Position numbers and translations under genes: made by a program. A DNA stretch of 64,000 bases from Bog-756 sp963718405 (GTDB lineage: Bacteria; Actinomycetota; Acidimicrobiia; Acidimicrobiales; RAAP-2): positions 1,426,001 to 1,490,000 of the forward strand of contig CAVQYZ010000002.1 of the NCBI GenBank assembly GCA_963718405.1, read 5' to 3'. This document shows positions 31,640-41,299 of the stretch, piece by piece. The notes below the pieces were generated by a model. It saw only the letters and a program-made list of their open reading frames with translations. It was not told where the DNA came from and did no database searches. The number at the start of each line of letters is the position of its first letter. The first letter of the stretch is position 1.

Positions 31640-33524
31640 TCAGTCCGACATGGACCGGCGCTGGCGACGGCGGCTCCACTTCACGCCGTACATGGCGTCG
31701 TCAGCCCGGCTCAACAAGCGCGAGGGGTCGGTGTCGGCGTTGTCGGCGAACACCCCTCCCACCGAAGCCAGCACCGAGAGGGTGCGCCCACCGATGCGGT
31801 AGGGCCGGGCCAGCGCCTCCGAGATCCGCTCGGCGATCAGGAGCATCTCGTCCTCACCGCTCTCGATGTCACACACCACCACGAACTCGTCACCGCCCAG
31901 CCGGGCCACGGTGTCGGTGGGACGCACGATGGCCGAGAGCCGCCGAGCCACCGCGATCAGCATGTCATCACCCACATCGTGCCCGAGCACGTCGTTGATC
32001 TCCTTGAACTCGTCCAGATCGAGCAGGTAGACGGCCACCCCGCGCTGCCCGGACTCGGCCGGATCGGGGTTGGACGGCGCTTGCATGGCCAGACCGTTGA
32101 TGGCCTCCTGCAGGCGCTGGGCCAGCAGCGTCCGATTGGCCAGACCGGTGAGCGGGTCGTGGAGGGCCATCTCCGCCAACCGTTCCTCGTTGCGCTTCTG
32201 CTCGGTGACATCGTGCATGGCCACCACTGCCCCGAGCATCCACCCGTCCTCGTCGACCAGGGCCTGACCGTTGACGCTGACCTTGCGGTGGTTGCCGCTT
32301 CCCGACTCCAGGATGATCTCCACGTCGCGAAGCTCCTCGCCGCTCATGGCCCGGATCAGCGGGTGGTCCTGTTGGGCCATCGGAGACCCGTCGGATTGCC
32401 GAAGCCCTTGGTCGGTCGGGAGCGGTACCGAGCGGATCGTCTTCGGCATCGAGGCCGTGGAGTTGGCGTGCCGCGGGGTTGAAGACGGTGATGCGACCTT
32501 CGTCGTCACAGGCCACGATGCCCTCCTCCAGGGTGTCCAAGAGGACCTGGAGGAACTGCCGGCTACGACGGAGCTCGACCGCCGAGCGGCGGGCCTCGGT
32601 GACATCGCTGAACGAGGCCACCACGCCCGAGATCGTGCCGTCCGCGCCCTTCATCGACTGAACGTTGGTCCGCACCCACTTGGGCTCCCGGCCGCGGCGG
32701 AGGAAGCCGTGGACCACCCCAACCGACCGGCGCCCACCCCGGAGGCCCAGCATCACCGGGTGGTCGTTGGCGCTCACCGTCTCACCCTCGACGTCGATGA
32801 CCTCGACCCCGGCGTTGTAGGCCTCGGCCATGAGGTCCTCGATCTGGCGACCGATCAACCGCACCCGGGGCGCTTCGAACAGCACCTCGAAGGCCTCGTT
32901 GACCCGGACCACGGTCCCGCCGGCGTCGACCATCATCACCCCGTCGGCCAACGACTCGATGATGGCGGCCTGACGACGGTCGACATCGAGGACCCGCTGC
33001 TCCAGCTCCTTGCGCTCGGTAACGTCCCGGATGTTGACGACGATGCCACCGATGGGATCGTCGAGATGGTTGGCCGCCACCACGTCGAGATCGATGGTCT
33101 TCCCGTCGGACCGCACCGTGCACATCTCCAGGGACACCGACAGCCGGCGTCTGGTCACCAGGTCGTCGAAGAGTGCCCGCACCGAGCCCACGCTGGCGGA
33201 GTCGAAGAGCTCGAAGGCATCGAGTCCGATGACGTCGGAGATGTCGTAGCCGAACAGGCGCTCCGCTGAGGCGCTGACGAAGACGAACCGACCCTTCGCA
33301 CTGAGCACCGCCACCACGTCGAACTCCTGCTCCCCGAGGGAGTGGAACCGGCGGTCGCCGTTGAGGGCGGATCCGTCGGGGTGGGCGAGGTCGGGTACCG
33401 GCTGGGAGGGCCGTCGGGGAGGGCCGCCATTCTCTTGGATCACGCGGTGCTCGTGGACCACGTCGGGGCCGAGGGCTTCGAACTCCACGGACCCCGAGAG
33501 CGGGCGGCTTTCATACTTGGTCAT
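31640..33524 (-). CDS. PAS-PAS-PAS-GGDEF sensor diguanylate cyclase, one frame break
   Basis: About 628 residues and no membrane segment: three PAS/PAC units (roughly residues 40-165, 170-290 and 300-430; PAC ends such as VVNIRDVTERKELEQ, VVASFSDVTEARRS, VVAMHDVTEQKRNEERL) and then a GGDEF domain (LHDPLTGLANRTLL ... ARLGGDEFVVV). The GGDEF loop is intact, so c-di-GMP synthesis is expected. No clear RxxD inhibitory site was found. The ATG at 33524 overlaps the acyltransferase TGA (ATGA), coupling it to lipid genes. The frame changes once near 32413-32424, inside the third PAS; an extra base would explain it. Such a gene is not part of the standard PIM operon. Confidence 0.85.
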
Positions 33525-34426
33525 GGCCCGGTACCCGCCCGGTCGGCCAACCACAGGGGCTGGAACATGTGCCACTGCTCGGGGGCCCGGCGGATCAGTC
33601 CTTCGAACCGGGTGGCGATGCTCTGGGTGAGGCGGGCCACGTCCCGTCGAAGCGAGCCTGTGCGGGTGGTGTCGAGGGGGGGCTCGACGACGGCCCGGTG
33701 GTCGCGGCCGGGACCGCTGTACACCGCCCCGGTCACCAGCTGGGCTCCGGTCCTCAGGGCTAACGTGGCCGCGCCCGCGGGCATGGTGGTGGTCTCGCCG
33801 AAGAACTCCACTTCGATCCCGTTGCCGACCAGGTCGCGGTCGCTCAGCAGCCCGACCAACCCACCCCGGCGGAGGGTCGAACTGATGGTGCTGGCCGGGG
33901 CGTCCAGAGGGACGATGGTGAGGCCCATGGCGGCCCGCTGCTCGACGAAGAAGTCAAACAGCTCCGGCGGCTCGAGCCGCTCGGCCACCGCGGTCATCGG
34001 CAGGCCCTGCGTGGCCAGAAACGCCCCCCCATACTCCCAACTCCCGACGTGCGGTAGTGCCATGATGACGCCCTTTCCGGCTGCCATCCCCTCCACCAGA
34101 TAGTTCAGACCCTGCACCAGGGTATGTTGCTCGACCTCGATGGGCGACGTGCGTCCCAACCGGGCTCCTTCGACCCAGTACCGAGCGTAGGCCCGAAACG
34201 ACCGCCGCGCCCAGCGGTCGAGGGCCGCCATGTCGTCGGGGTCGTCGGCGTCGGCCCCCAGGACCCGACGAAGGTTCTCCGACACCATCCGGCGCTGATC
34301 GGCTCGCACCTGGAACCGCACGTCGGCTACGGCATTGGCCACGCCGAGCGCAACCGGCTCCGGCAGGGCGGACAGGCACCGCCCGAGTGTCGTATAGGTG
34401 CGGAACACCAGTTGTGCCTTGTTCAC
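33521..34426 (-). CDS. LPLAT-family acyltransferase (PIM acyltransferase PatA-like)
   Basis: About 301 residues from a GTG at 34426 (GAGGG just upstream). HtrB/LPLAT fold with LPHVGSWEYGG as the H-x4-acid catalytic motif (Glu here, Asp in many), LSDRDLVGNGIEVEFFGE and GAATLALRTGAQLV. In mycobacteria the gene at this position acylates the mannose of PIMs with palmitoyl-CoA. Gene order pgsA-acyltransferase-(GGDEF)-pimA makes the same role likely. Starts 37 bases after the pgsA stop; stop overlaps the PAS-GGDEF start. Confidence 0.87.
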   Translation of the reverse strand: MNKAQLVFRTYTTLGRCLSALPEPVALGVANAVADVRFQVRADQRRMVSENLRRVLGADADDPDDMAALDRWARRSFRAYARYWVEGARLGRTSPIEVEQHTLVQGLNYLVEGMAAGKGVIMALPHVGSWEYGGAFLATQGLPMTAVAERLEPPELFDFFVEQRAAMGLTIVPLDAPASTISSTLRRGGLVGLLSDRDLVGNGIEVEFFGETTTMPAGAATLALRTGAQLVTGAVYSGPGRDHRAVVEPPLDTTRTGSLRRDVARLTQSIATRFEGLIRRAPEQWHMFQPLWLADRAGTGP

Positions 34427-34463
34427 GAGCCCTCGTTCTCGATCCGTCAGTCGCCGGAGCGAG

Positions 34464-35237
34464 TCAGGTGTGCCGGCGTCCCGTGCGCTGCCGCAAGCCC
34501 TGTCGGGCGTGGCGGGCCCGCCAGGTCCGACCGGACCGGCTGGACAGCTCGCCCTGACGCCGGGCCCGCCAGCGGGACGGCGAGGTGGTGCTCTTGCGCC
34601 CTCCCGAGCGGGTGGCACGCGAGCGGCGATGGCGCCGGGGAGCGGCCACCGGAACCGGGGCCTCGGCCATGCGCCAGACCTTGGCGAACCGTCCGACCGC
34701 GGTAACGAGGGTCAGGGCCAGCATGACCCACAGCACCGGGATCAGAAACAGCGGCGACAAGAAGCCGATGCCCAACAGGATCATCCGCTCGGCCCGTTCC
34801 ATCAGGCCACCCTTGGCCGAGAGGCCCAGCGACTCGGCCTTGGCCCGCTGGTAGGAAACGAGCGAGGTGGCGCCCAGCACGGCGAACGGCAGCAGGACCA
34901 GATGCCCCGGATGGGTGGACTCGAGGTACCAGGCCACACCCCCGAGGATGAGGGCATCGGCCACCCGGTCGGTAACCGAGTCGAAGAACGCCCCCCGGAC
35001 CGACGAGGTTCCCGAGGCCTTGGCCACCGGCCCGTCGAGCAGGTCGTGGAGCCCGGTCAGGATGAGCAGGACCAGAGCGATATGGAGGTGCCCGGTCCCG
35101 ACGGCAACGGCGGTGGCCGTCGCCGAAACCAACCCGGTGGCCGTAAGCACATCGGCGGTGACGCCCCACTGGTGCAACTGCCGCCCGACTGGACCGGTAC
35201 TCCGGTCCACCGCGCCGCGCCATCGCCCGTCGAACAT
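34464..35237 (-). CDS. pgsA: CDP-alcohol phosphatidyltransferase, probable phosphatidylinositol(-phosphate) synthase
   Basis: About 257 residues from the ATG at 35237, chosen because AAAGGAAATGC precedes it. The CDP-OH-P motif D-x2-D-G-x2-A-K-x8-G-x3-D-x3-D is visible (DLLDGPVAKASG ... GAFFDSVTD), with Lys in place of the usual Arg after Ala. Several membrane segments follow. In the actinobacterial PIM operon this enzyme joins CDP-diacylglycerol to inositol phosphate. The last 60 residues are a strongly basic Arg-rich tail (APRRHRRSRATRSGGRK and onward) not usual for the family. Confidence 0.88.
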   Translation of the reverse strand: MFDGRWRGAVDRSTGPVGRQLHQWGVTADVLTATGLVSATATAVAVGTGHLHIALVLLILTGLHDLLDGPVAKASGTSSVRGAFFDSVTDRVADALILGGVAWYLESTHPGHLVLLPFAVLGATSLVSYQRAKAESLGLSAKGGLMERAERMILLGIGFLSPLFLIPVLWVMLALTLVTAVGRFAKVWRMAEAPVPVAAPRRHRRSRATRSGGRKSTTSPSRWRARRQGELSSRSGRTWRARHARQGLRQRTGRRHT

Positions 35238-35344
35238 GCATTTCCTTTCAGAACGCTCGCTCCACCCTACCATCCGCTTGCTGGAGGCAGCGGTTCCGGG
35301 ACCGACCCGGTCGGTCGCCCGGCGCCCGGTCGGGGGCTCCGCCC

Positions 35345-35797
35345 CTAGAGGGCCAGCGGCCTGACAGGGGCCATGATCAGCATGGGGTCGGACTTCCAGT
35401 CCACCCCGGGGACGTCGATGTACAGCTCGATCTCGTTGCCGTCGGGGTCCAGGATGTACAGGCTGTGGGTCACGGTGTGATCGCTGGAACCGACGATGGT
35501 GACGCCGGCCTCGTCGAGCCGGGCGACGGCCTCCCGCAGTTCGTCGTCGGTGTCACCCACCTTGAGGCCGAAGTGGTAGAGGCCCAACCGACGGCCCTGG
35601 GGCTGGCGGGCCGCCCCCTCCCCCACTTCGATGAGGAGCAACTCATGGTGGGTGCGGCCCGAAGAGAAGGCCGCGGCCGGCACGCCCATGGTCACCGGGA
35701 AGGCGGCCTCCCAGCCCAGTACCTTTCCGTAGAACTCGGCGGACTTCTGGACGTCCCTCACGTACAGGACCAGATGGCCCAGCTCTTTCACCTGCAT
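35345..35797 (-). CDS. VOC-superfamily (glyoxalase/ring-cleavage dioxygenase-like) protein
   Basis: About 150 residues from the ATG at 35797. Two beta-alpha-beta-beta-beta modules: ELGHLVLYVRDVQKSAEFYG begins the first and LYHFGLKVGDTDDELREAVA the second. Metal-ligand candidates are His in GHLVLYV, His in LYHFGL, and Glu in DPDGNEIELYID, the usual extradiol dioxygenase/glyoxalase pattern. Substrate unknown. It lies between the HIT gene and pgsA, where most actinobacteria have no gene. A GGGGC/GCCCC hairpin overlaps its stop. Confidence 0.82.
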   Translation of the reverse strand: MQVKELGHLVLYVRDVQKSAEFYGKVLGWEAAFPVTMGVPAAAFSSGRTHHELLLIEVGEGAARQPQGRRLGLYHFGLKVGDTDDELREAVARLDEAGVTIVGSSDHTVTHSLYILDPDGNEIELYIDVPGVDWKSDPMLIMAPVRPLAL

Positions 35798-35882
35798 GTG
35801 CAATCCCACGTTCCCATCGCCGGGTGGAACACCGGATACCCACGGTCGATTCCTGGCCCCCAACAGTTCGCCACCGGTCGGT

Positions 35883-36425
35883 TCACGCCGACCACACGCG
35901 GTGGAGCCGGTCCCAGCTGGCATCCAGCGCTTCGGGTAGCACCCTGGTGTTGGCCACCGTGGTCATGAAATTGGTGTCCCCGACCCATCGGGGCACGGCG
36001 TGGAGATGGAGGTGCCGGGGGATGCCGGCCCCGGCGGCCCGGCCCAGGTTGGCCCCCAGGTTGATTCCCTCGGGCGAATAGGCCTCCTCCAGGGCCGCGG
36101 CTCCCAGCCTGAGCGCTGACCACAGCTCCGACGCCTCGCCCTCGGTGAGGTCGCCGAGGGAGCGGACGTGGCGGATGGGCATGACCATCAGGTGGCCACT
36201 GGCGTAGGGGTAGGCGTTGAGCACGGCCAGCGTGTGGGCTCCCACCCAGAGCACACCGTTCTCCGATGACGGAGGGCCACTGGCCGCGATCCGACAGAAG
36301 ACACAGTGGGCCGGATCGTCGCCCGGAGTGTCCGCGGGCCCCGCCGACTCCGAACCCGGGTCCGGGGTGGACGCCGACGTTACGTACTGGCTTCTCCATC
36401 CAGCCCACAGGTGCTCGAGGGTCAC
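35883..36425 (-). CDS. HIT-domain nucleotide phosphorylase/hydrolase (AP4A phosphorylase-like)
   Basis: 180 residues. PAHCVFCRIAASG gives a C-x2-C zinc half-site. LVMPIRHVRSLGDLTEGEAS is typical of HIT proteins, and HLHLHAVPRW is the His triad. The position right after thrS equals that of the mycobacterial diadenosine tetraphosphate phosphorylase. ThrRS is itself a source of AP4A. The GTG start overlaps the thrS TGA (GTGA), so the two proteins are made together. Confidence 0.9.
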   Translation of the reverse strand: MTLEHLWAGWRSQYVTSASTPDPGSESAGPADTPGDDPAHCVFCRIAASGPPSSENGVLWVGAHTLAVLNAYPYASGHLMVMPIRHVRSLGDLTEGEASELWSALRLGAAALEEAYSPEGINLGANLGRAAGAGIPRHLHLHAVPRWVGDTNFMTTVANTRVLPEALDASWDRLHRVWSA

Positions 36426-38423
36426 CGCGACTCGGGGATCCGACGCTCGGCCACCTCGCGTTCGAACTCCTCGGTGAACGACGCCAGCTCCACGCCGCGC
36501 TTGGGCTGGTTGCTGCCCCGGGTGTTGACGCCCACGGTGCCGGAGGTCACGTCGTCGTCCCCCACCACCAGGATGTAGGGGATCTTGAGCACTTTGGCCT
36601 TGCCCACCCGGGCTTTGAGGGGCTCGTCGGCCGGATCCACATCGACCCGGGCCCCGGCGGCCCGAAGCCGGTCGGCCACCTTGTGGGCGTACTCCTCATG
36701 GTCGTTGCGAACCGGCAGGACCCGGACCTGCTCCGGCGACAGCCAGGTAGGCAGGGCTCCCGCATAGTGCTCGAGGAGGATGGCGAAGAACCGCTCGACG
36801 GATCCGAACAGGGCCCGGTGGATCATGACCGGCCGATGACGGCCGTTGTCGGCCCCGATGTACTCCATCTCGAAGCGCTGGGGCTCCTGGAAGTCCAGTT
36901 GGATGGTGGACATCTGGTGGGTGCGGCCGATGGCGTCTTTGGCCTGCACCGAGATCTTCGGCCCGTAGAACGCTCCGCCGCCCTCGTCGATGACCAGTTC
37001 GAGGTCCATGGCCAGGGCCGCCTTACGCAGGGCCTCGGTGGCTTCGTCCCACTCCTCGGTGGTCCCGACGGCTTTGCCCTCCGGTCGGGTGGACAGCTCG
37101 AGGTAGAAGTCCTCCAGGCCGAAGTCCCGCAGCAACGAGAGGACGAAGGTCAAGGTGGAGTGGAGCTCCCCGGCCATCTGCTCGCGGGTGCAGAAGATGT
37201 GGGCGTCGTCCTGGGTCATGCCCCGGACCCTGGTCAACCCGTGGACCACACCGGACTTCTCGTACCGGTAGACCGATCCGAACTCGAAGAGGCGGATGGG
37301 GAACTCGCGGTAGGACCGCTGCCGGCTCTTCACAATGAGGATGTGGAAGGGGCAGTTCATCGGCTTGAGGTAGTACTGGGTTCCCCCGTCCAGCTCCATG
37401 GGCGGGTACATGCCCTCGGCGAACCAGTCCAGGTGGCCCGAGGTCTCGAACAACTCGGATTTGGTGATGTGGGGCGAGTACACGAAGTCGTAGCCCGACG
37501 CCTCATGGCGTTGGCGTGAGTACTCCTCCATCAGGCGGCGGACCGTGCCGCCTTTGGGGTGGAACACCGCCAATCCCGATCCGATCTCTTCGGGAAACGA
37601 GAACAGGTCCAGCTCGGCGCCGAGCTTGCGGTGGTCGCGCCGTTCGGCTTCCTCCAGCCGGTGCAGGTGGGCGGCCAGGGCTTTGTCCGACTCCCAGGCC
37701 GTCCCATAGATGCGCTGCAGTTGCGGGCGCTTCTCGTCGCCACGCCAGTAGGCGCCGGCCACCCGCTGCAGGGCGAAATGGCCCAATCGGCTGGTGGAAG
37801 GGACGTGGGGACCGAGGCACAGGTCGGTGAAGGTGGGCGAGTTCCAGTAGGTGGAGATCTGCTTGTCCGTCCCGCTGGCCGCGGCAGCATCGACCTCATC
37901 GTGTCCGTCGCCGACGGCTTGGATGATCTCCCGCTTGAAGGGCTGGTCCTCGAAGAGGAGCAGGCCTTCGTCGATGGTGTGCTCGTGCCGAACGAACGGT
38001 TGGTCCTCGGCCATGATCTCCCGCATGGTGGCTTCGATGCGCCCGAGGTCGTCGTCGCTGAAGTGGGCCCCGCCGGGGAGCTCGAAGTCGTAGTAGAAGC
38101 CGTCCTCGATGACCGGACCGATGGCGTAGTAGGCGCCGGGCCACAGCCGGAGCACCGCCTGAGCCAGGGTGTGGGCCGTGGAGTGCCGCAGGATGGCGCG
38201 ACCGGCATCGGAATCGGCGGTGACGATGGTGACCAGCGCGTCCGTCGCCGGCTGCTCCGTCGGGCAGTTCGGCACTCAGGTCCACCAACTTCCCATCGAA
38301 GGTGGCGGCCACGGCGGCCTTGGCCAGGCGGGGCCCGATCGACTCGGCCAGCTGCAGGGCGGTGGCGCCCGGTTCGAACTCCTTGGTCGTGCCATCGGGA
38401 AGTCGAACGGTGACGGCTGCCAT
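36422..38423 (-). CDS. thrS: Threonyl-tRNA synthetase, one frame break near the N-terminus
   Basis: About 667 residues. The ATG at 38423 opens the TGS domain (VTVRLPDGTTKEFEPGATAL). Near 38246-38252 one extra base shifts the frame, after which the editing domain (RAILRHSTAHTLAQAVLRL, FYYDFELPGG), the class II core (PMNCPFHILIVKSRQRSYRE, RVRGMTQDDAHIFC, FYGPKISVQAKDAIGR) and the anticodon domain (VRVLPVRNDHEEYA) are uninterrupted. Zinc ligands Cys and His are present. An essential gene, so the break is probably an assembly error. Overlaps the HIT gene; 92 bases after the mshC-like gene. Confidence 0.94.
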
Positions 38424-38515
38424 GGGTCTGCCTTTCTCGAGACGGTGGGGGTGGTCTGATCCGGACCGACCCCCGGGGAGGTGCCGACCGGCATCGCGCT
38501 GAGCCGCAGCGGTTC

Positions 38516-39721
38516 CTACAGGGTAACGCCCAGGAGGGCGGCCCCCCGGAGGACCGGACGGCCCGACTCGGGCCTCGTCGTCCAGGGCCCGGAGCGCACC
38601 CGGGGTGTCGAGGTCGTCGTCGAGGCATGAACGGACCAGCTCCAGTCCGTGATCGGTCACGCTCTCGGCCGCCGGGCCCGTCGGCGTCGGCCGGACGGGG
38701 AGCGTTGCGCCACACTTGGAGTCGTGCCGCGGCCCGGGGCATGTCCTCGTCGGTCCACTCCCAGTCGGGTCGGTAGTGGTGGTCGAGCAGGGCCAGCCGG
38801 ACCATGTCGGGCTCCCACTCCTTCAACAGGTCGCCCACGAACACCAGGTTGCCGAGGGACTTGGACATCTTGGTGCCGTCGAGGCCGACCAGGCCCACGT
38901 GGAGCCAGTGGCGTACGAAGGGTCGACCGGTCACCGACTCGGACTGGGCCGTCTCACACTCATGGTGGGGAAAGACCAGATCGCGGCCCTCCGCCGTGCA
39001 CGTCCAGGGTCTCCCCGAGCTCGCGCAGGGCCAGGGCCGAGCATTCGATGTGCCAACCCGGCCGGCCCGGGCCCCAACGTGACTCCCATGACGGCTCGTC
39101 GGGCAACGAGGGCTGCCACAGGACGAAGTCGAGGGGATGGCGTTTGTTGGGGTCGTCAGGGTTGCCGCCGTGCTCGGCGGCCATGGCCAACATGGAGGCG
39201 GGATCGGCGTGGCTCACCTCACCGAAGGCGGAGAAGGTGGTGACGTCGAAGTAGACCGCCCCCCCGGCCTGGTAGGCATGCCCCGAATCGAGGACCGAGC
39301 CGATCAGGGTGAGGATCTCGGCGATGGCCGAGGTGGCCCGGGGCTCCGACCAGGCCGGTATCAGGCCCAAGGCGGCCATGTCGGAGTCGAACCGGACTAT
39401 CTCCTGTGCAGCCAGGTCGAGGAAGTGGACCCCGAGCTCGCGGGCCTTGCGGAGGATGTCGTCGTCAACGTCGGTGACGTTGCGCACACAGCGGGTCTCG
39501 TGGCCCAGGTCGCGCAGGCGCCGCTGGAGGATGTCGAAGGTCAGATAGACCTGGGCATGGCCGAGGTGGGCGGAGTCGTACGGGGTGATCCCGCACGAGT
39601 ACATGGTGACCAGCGGACCCACCTCCAGGGGAACGATCTCCCGTCGGGCGGTGTCGTACAGCCTCACTCCCTCCATGCCGGTCGTCCCATTCCGCTCATC
39701 GTCAGCCACCGTCCGGTCCAC
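38516..39721 (-). CDS. mshC: MshC-like Cys:GlcN-Ins ligase (CysS family), three frame breaks
   Basis: ATP-dependent ligase joining cysteine to glucosaminyl-inositol in mycothiol synthesis; homologue of CysRS. MYSCGITPYDSAHLGHA carries the Cys zinc ligand and HIGH motif with GITPYD, as in MshC (CysRS has GPTVY). Then come RPGWHIECSALAL, DLVFPHHECETAQSESVTG, HVGLVGLDGTKMSKSLGN (KMSKS) and a short helical end closing AALLGVTL and TAG. About 400 residues, nearer MshC (about 410) than CysRS (about 460 or more). Frame shifts near 38983-38990, 38666-38672 and 38570-38573 each fit one extra base. The start may be GTG 39721 or ATG 39676. Confidence 0.8.
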
Positions 39722-39763
39722 TCACCTGTCCACTGCCCCACCTTGGTCGGCGGTCTGCCCCGG

Positions 39764-40423
39764 TCAGGGTTTCCTGAAACCGGTCAGCTGTACGGCCGCG
39801 TGGACCTTGTGCCGGATGTTGATGGTAATCAGCGTGGCGGTGAAGGCCTCCATGGGGGCGGCCTGGGCCAGGCTTCCGGCGTCCACTCCCCGTAGGCCGT
39901 CGATGGAGTCGACCAGGGCCACCGTGGCCGCGGTGGCCTCGGAATGGTCGGAGCACACCAGGACATCGGCGACCAGCGGGGCCTGGAGGTTCTCCATCTC
40001 CGACGCCGGCAGGTGGTGGAACGAGGCCGACACCAACGAACCAGGAAGTTCGGCCTGGATGGTGGCAGCCACCGAGCCCCTCGGGGGCAGCAGGGCCAGG
40101 AACTCCCGGCCCTCTTTGACCAGAGCGTTGGCCATCGACACCACCACCTTGCCATCCAGCTGAGGCACCAGGGCCCGGACGGTGGAGAGGGCACTGTCCC
40201 AGGGGGTGGCCAGCACCACCAGGTCGCAGTCGGCCGCGGCCTGATTGGGCCCACCGGCGATCGACAGCTGGTGGTTGGGCCAGGCGTCCACCAGTTCGGC
40301 GGCGATGCCCTCGGCCCGCTCGCCGTCCCTCGACCCGATGAGCAACTCCCCGCCGGCGGCCGCCAGACGCACGGCCAGCCCCCTGCCGGCCGGCCCGGTG
40401 CCACCGAGAATTCCGATTCGCAT
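39764..40423 (-). CDS. F420H2:NADP+ oxidoreductase (NADPH-dependent F420 reductase)
   Basis: 219 residues. MRIGILGGTGPAGRGLAVRL is the NADP-binding loop, GSRDGERAEGIAAEL the phosphate-recognition region, and LVVLATPWDSAL, VVVSMANALVKEG and SASFHHLPASEM line the F420 pocket, as in archaeal Fno and actinobacterial FGD-linked reductases. It transfers hydride between F420H2 and NADP+, so the organism very likely makes F420. Divergent from the InhA-like gene, with a 66-base shared promoter gap. Confidence 0.9.
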   Translation of the reverse strand: MRIGILGGTGPAGRGLAVRLAAAGGELLIGSRDGERAEGIAAELVDAWPNHQLSIAGGPNQAAADCDLVVLATPWDSALSTVRALVPQLDGKVVVSMANALVKEGREFLALLPPRGSVAATIQAELPGSLVSASFHHLPASEMENLQAPLVADVLVCSDHSEATAATVALVDSIDGLRGVDAGSLAQAAPMEAFTATLITINIRHKVHAAVQLTGFRKP

Positions 40424-40489
40424 GGCCCCTACCCTTGCACAGCCGTTCGATCCGGCCGGTCGATCGGTTGACGATAGCCTGACCCGTTG

Positions 40490-41278
40490 ATGGGACTCCT
40501 GGAGGGAAAACGCATCCTGGTGACGGGCGTGCTGACCGATGCCTCGCTGGCCTTCGCCGTGGCCCGATCGGCCCAACAAGAGGGGGCGGAGGTGGTGTTG
40601 AGCGGAGCCGGCCGGGGCCTCTCCCTCACTCGACGGACCGCCCGCAAGCTGCCCCACGAAGCCAGCGTGGTGGAGATCGATGTGGCCGAACCGGCCCAGT
40701 TGGCGTCGGCGGCGGCTGAACTGGCGCAGCGGTGGGACCGGATGGACGGCCTGCTGCACGCCATCGGCTACGCCCCGCCCGAGTGCCTGGGCGGCGACAT
40801 GTTCCGGGCCAACTGGGAACAGGTCCAGGTGGCGTTGCATGTGTCGGCCTACTCCTTGAAGGCCCTGGTCGAGGCGTTCCGACCTCTGCTGGTGGCGGCA
40901 GGCCAGGACGGTCGCCCCGGGGCCTCGGTGGTGGGTCTGGACTTCGACGCCACCGTGGCGTGGCCGGCCTACGACTGGATGGGGGTGTCCAAGGCGGCCC
41001 TGGAGTCACTGTCGCGGTACCTGGCCCGGGACCTGGGCCCCGAAAAGATCAGGGTCAACCTGGTGGCGGCGGGGCCGGTCAAGACCATGGCCGCCAAGTC
41101 GATACCGGGTTTCAGCGCCTTCGAGGACACCTGGGCCGAGCGGGCTCCCCTGGGCTGGGACGTCCTCGACACCGACGTGGTGGCCCGGGCCTGCATGGCC
41201 CTCCTCTCGGACCTGTTGCCCATGACCACCGGGGAGATCCTCCACGTCGACGGAGGGGTTCATGCGCTCGGCGCCTAG
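40490..41278 (+). CDS. Enoyl-[acyl-carrier-protein] reductase, InhA/FabI type
   Basis: 262 residues. It reduces enoyl-ACP with NADH in fatty-acid elongation. GKRILVTGVLTDASLAFAVA is the FabI/InhA NAD loop, LLHAIGYAP follows, and YDWMGVSKAALES gives the diagnostic Tyr-x6-Lys pair. LDFDATVAWPAYDWM closely resembles InhA (MDFD...PAYNWM), and the end GEILHVDGGVHALGA is typical. It may be the housekeeping enzyme or belong to the accessory cluster that follows. TTG 40487 is a possible alternative start three bases upstream. Confidence 0.93.
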   Translation: MGLLEGKRILVTGVLTDASLAFAVARSAQQEGAEVVLSGAGRGLSLTRRTARKLPHEASVVEIDVAEPAQLASAAAELAQRWDRMDGLLHAIGYAPPECLGGDMFRANWEQVQVALHVSAYSLKALVEAFRPLLVAAGQDGRPGASVVGLDFDATVAWPAYDWMGVSKAALESLSRYLARDLGPEKIRVNLVAAGPVKTMAAKSIPGFSAFEDTWAERAPLGWDVLDTDVVARACMALLSDLLPMTTGEILHVDGGVHALGA

Positions 41279-41299
41279 CGAGATGGCGGAGCGACGGTC

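Noticed and set aside
38516..39721. Cysteinyl-tRNA synthetase for the gene upstream of thrS
   Set aside because: GITPYD in place of GPTVY, and a length near 400 residues, fit MshC better. Kept as MshC-like with the alternative stated.
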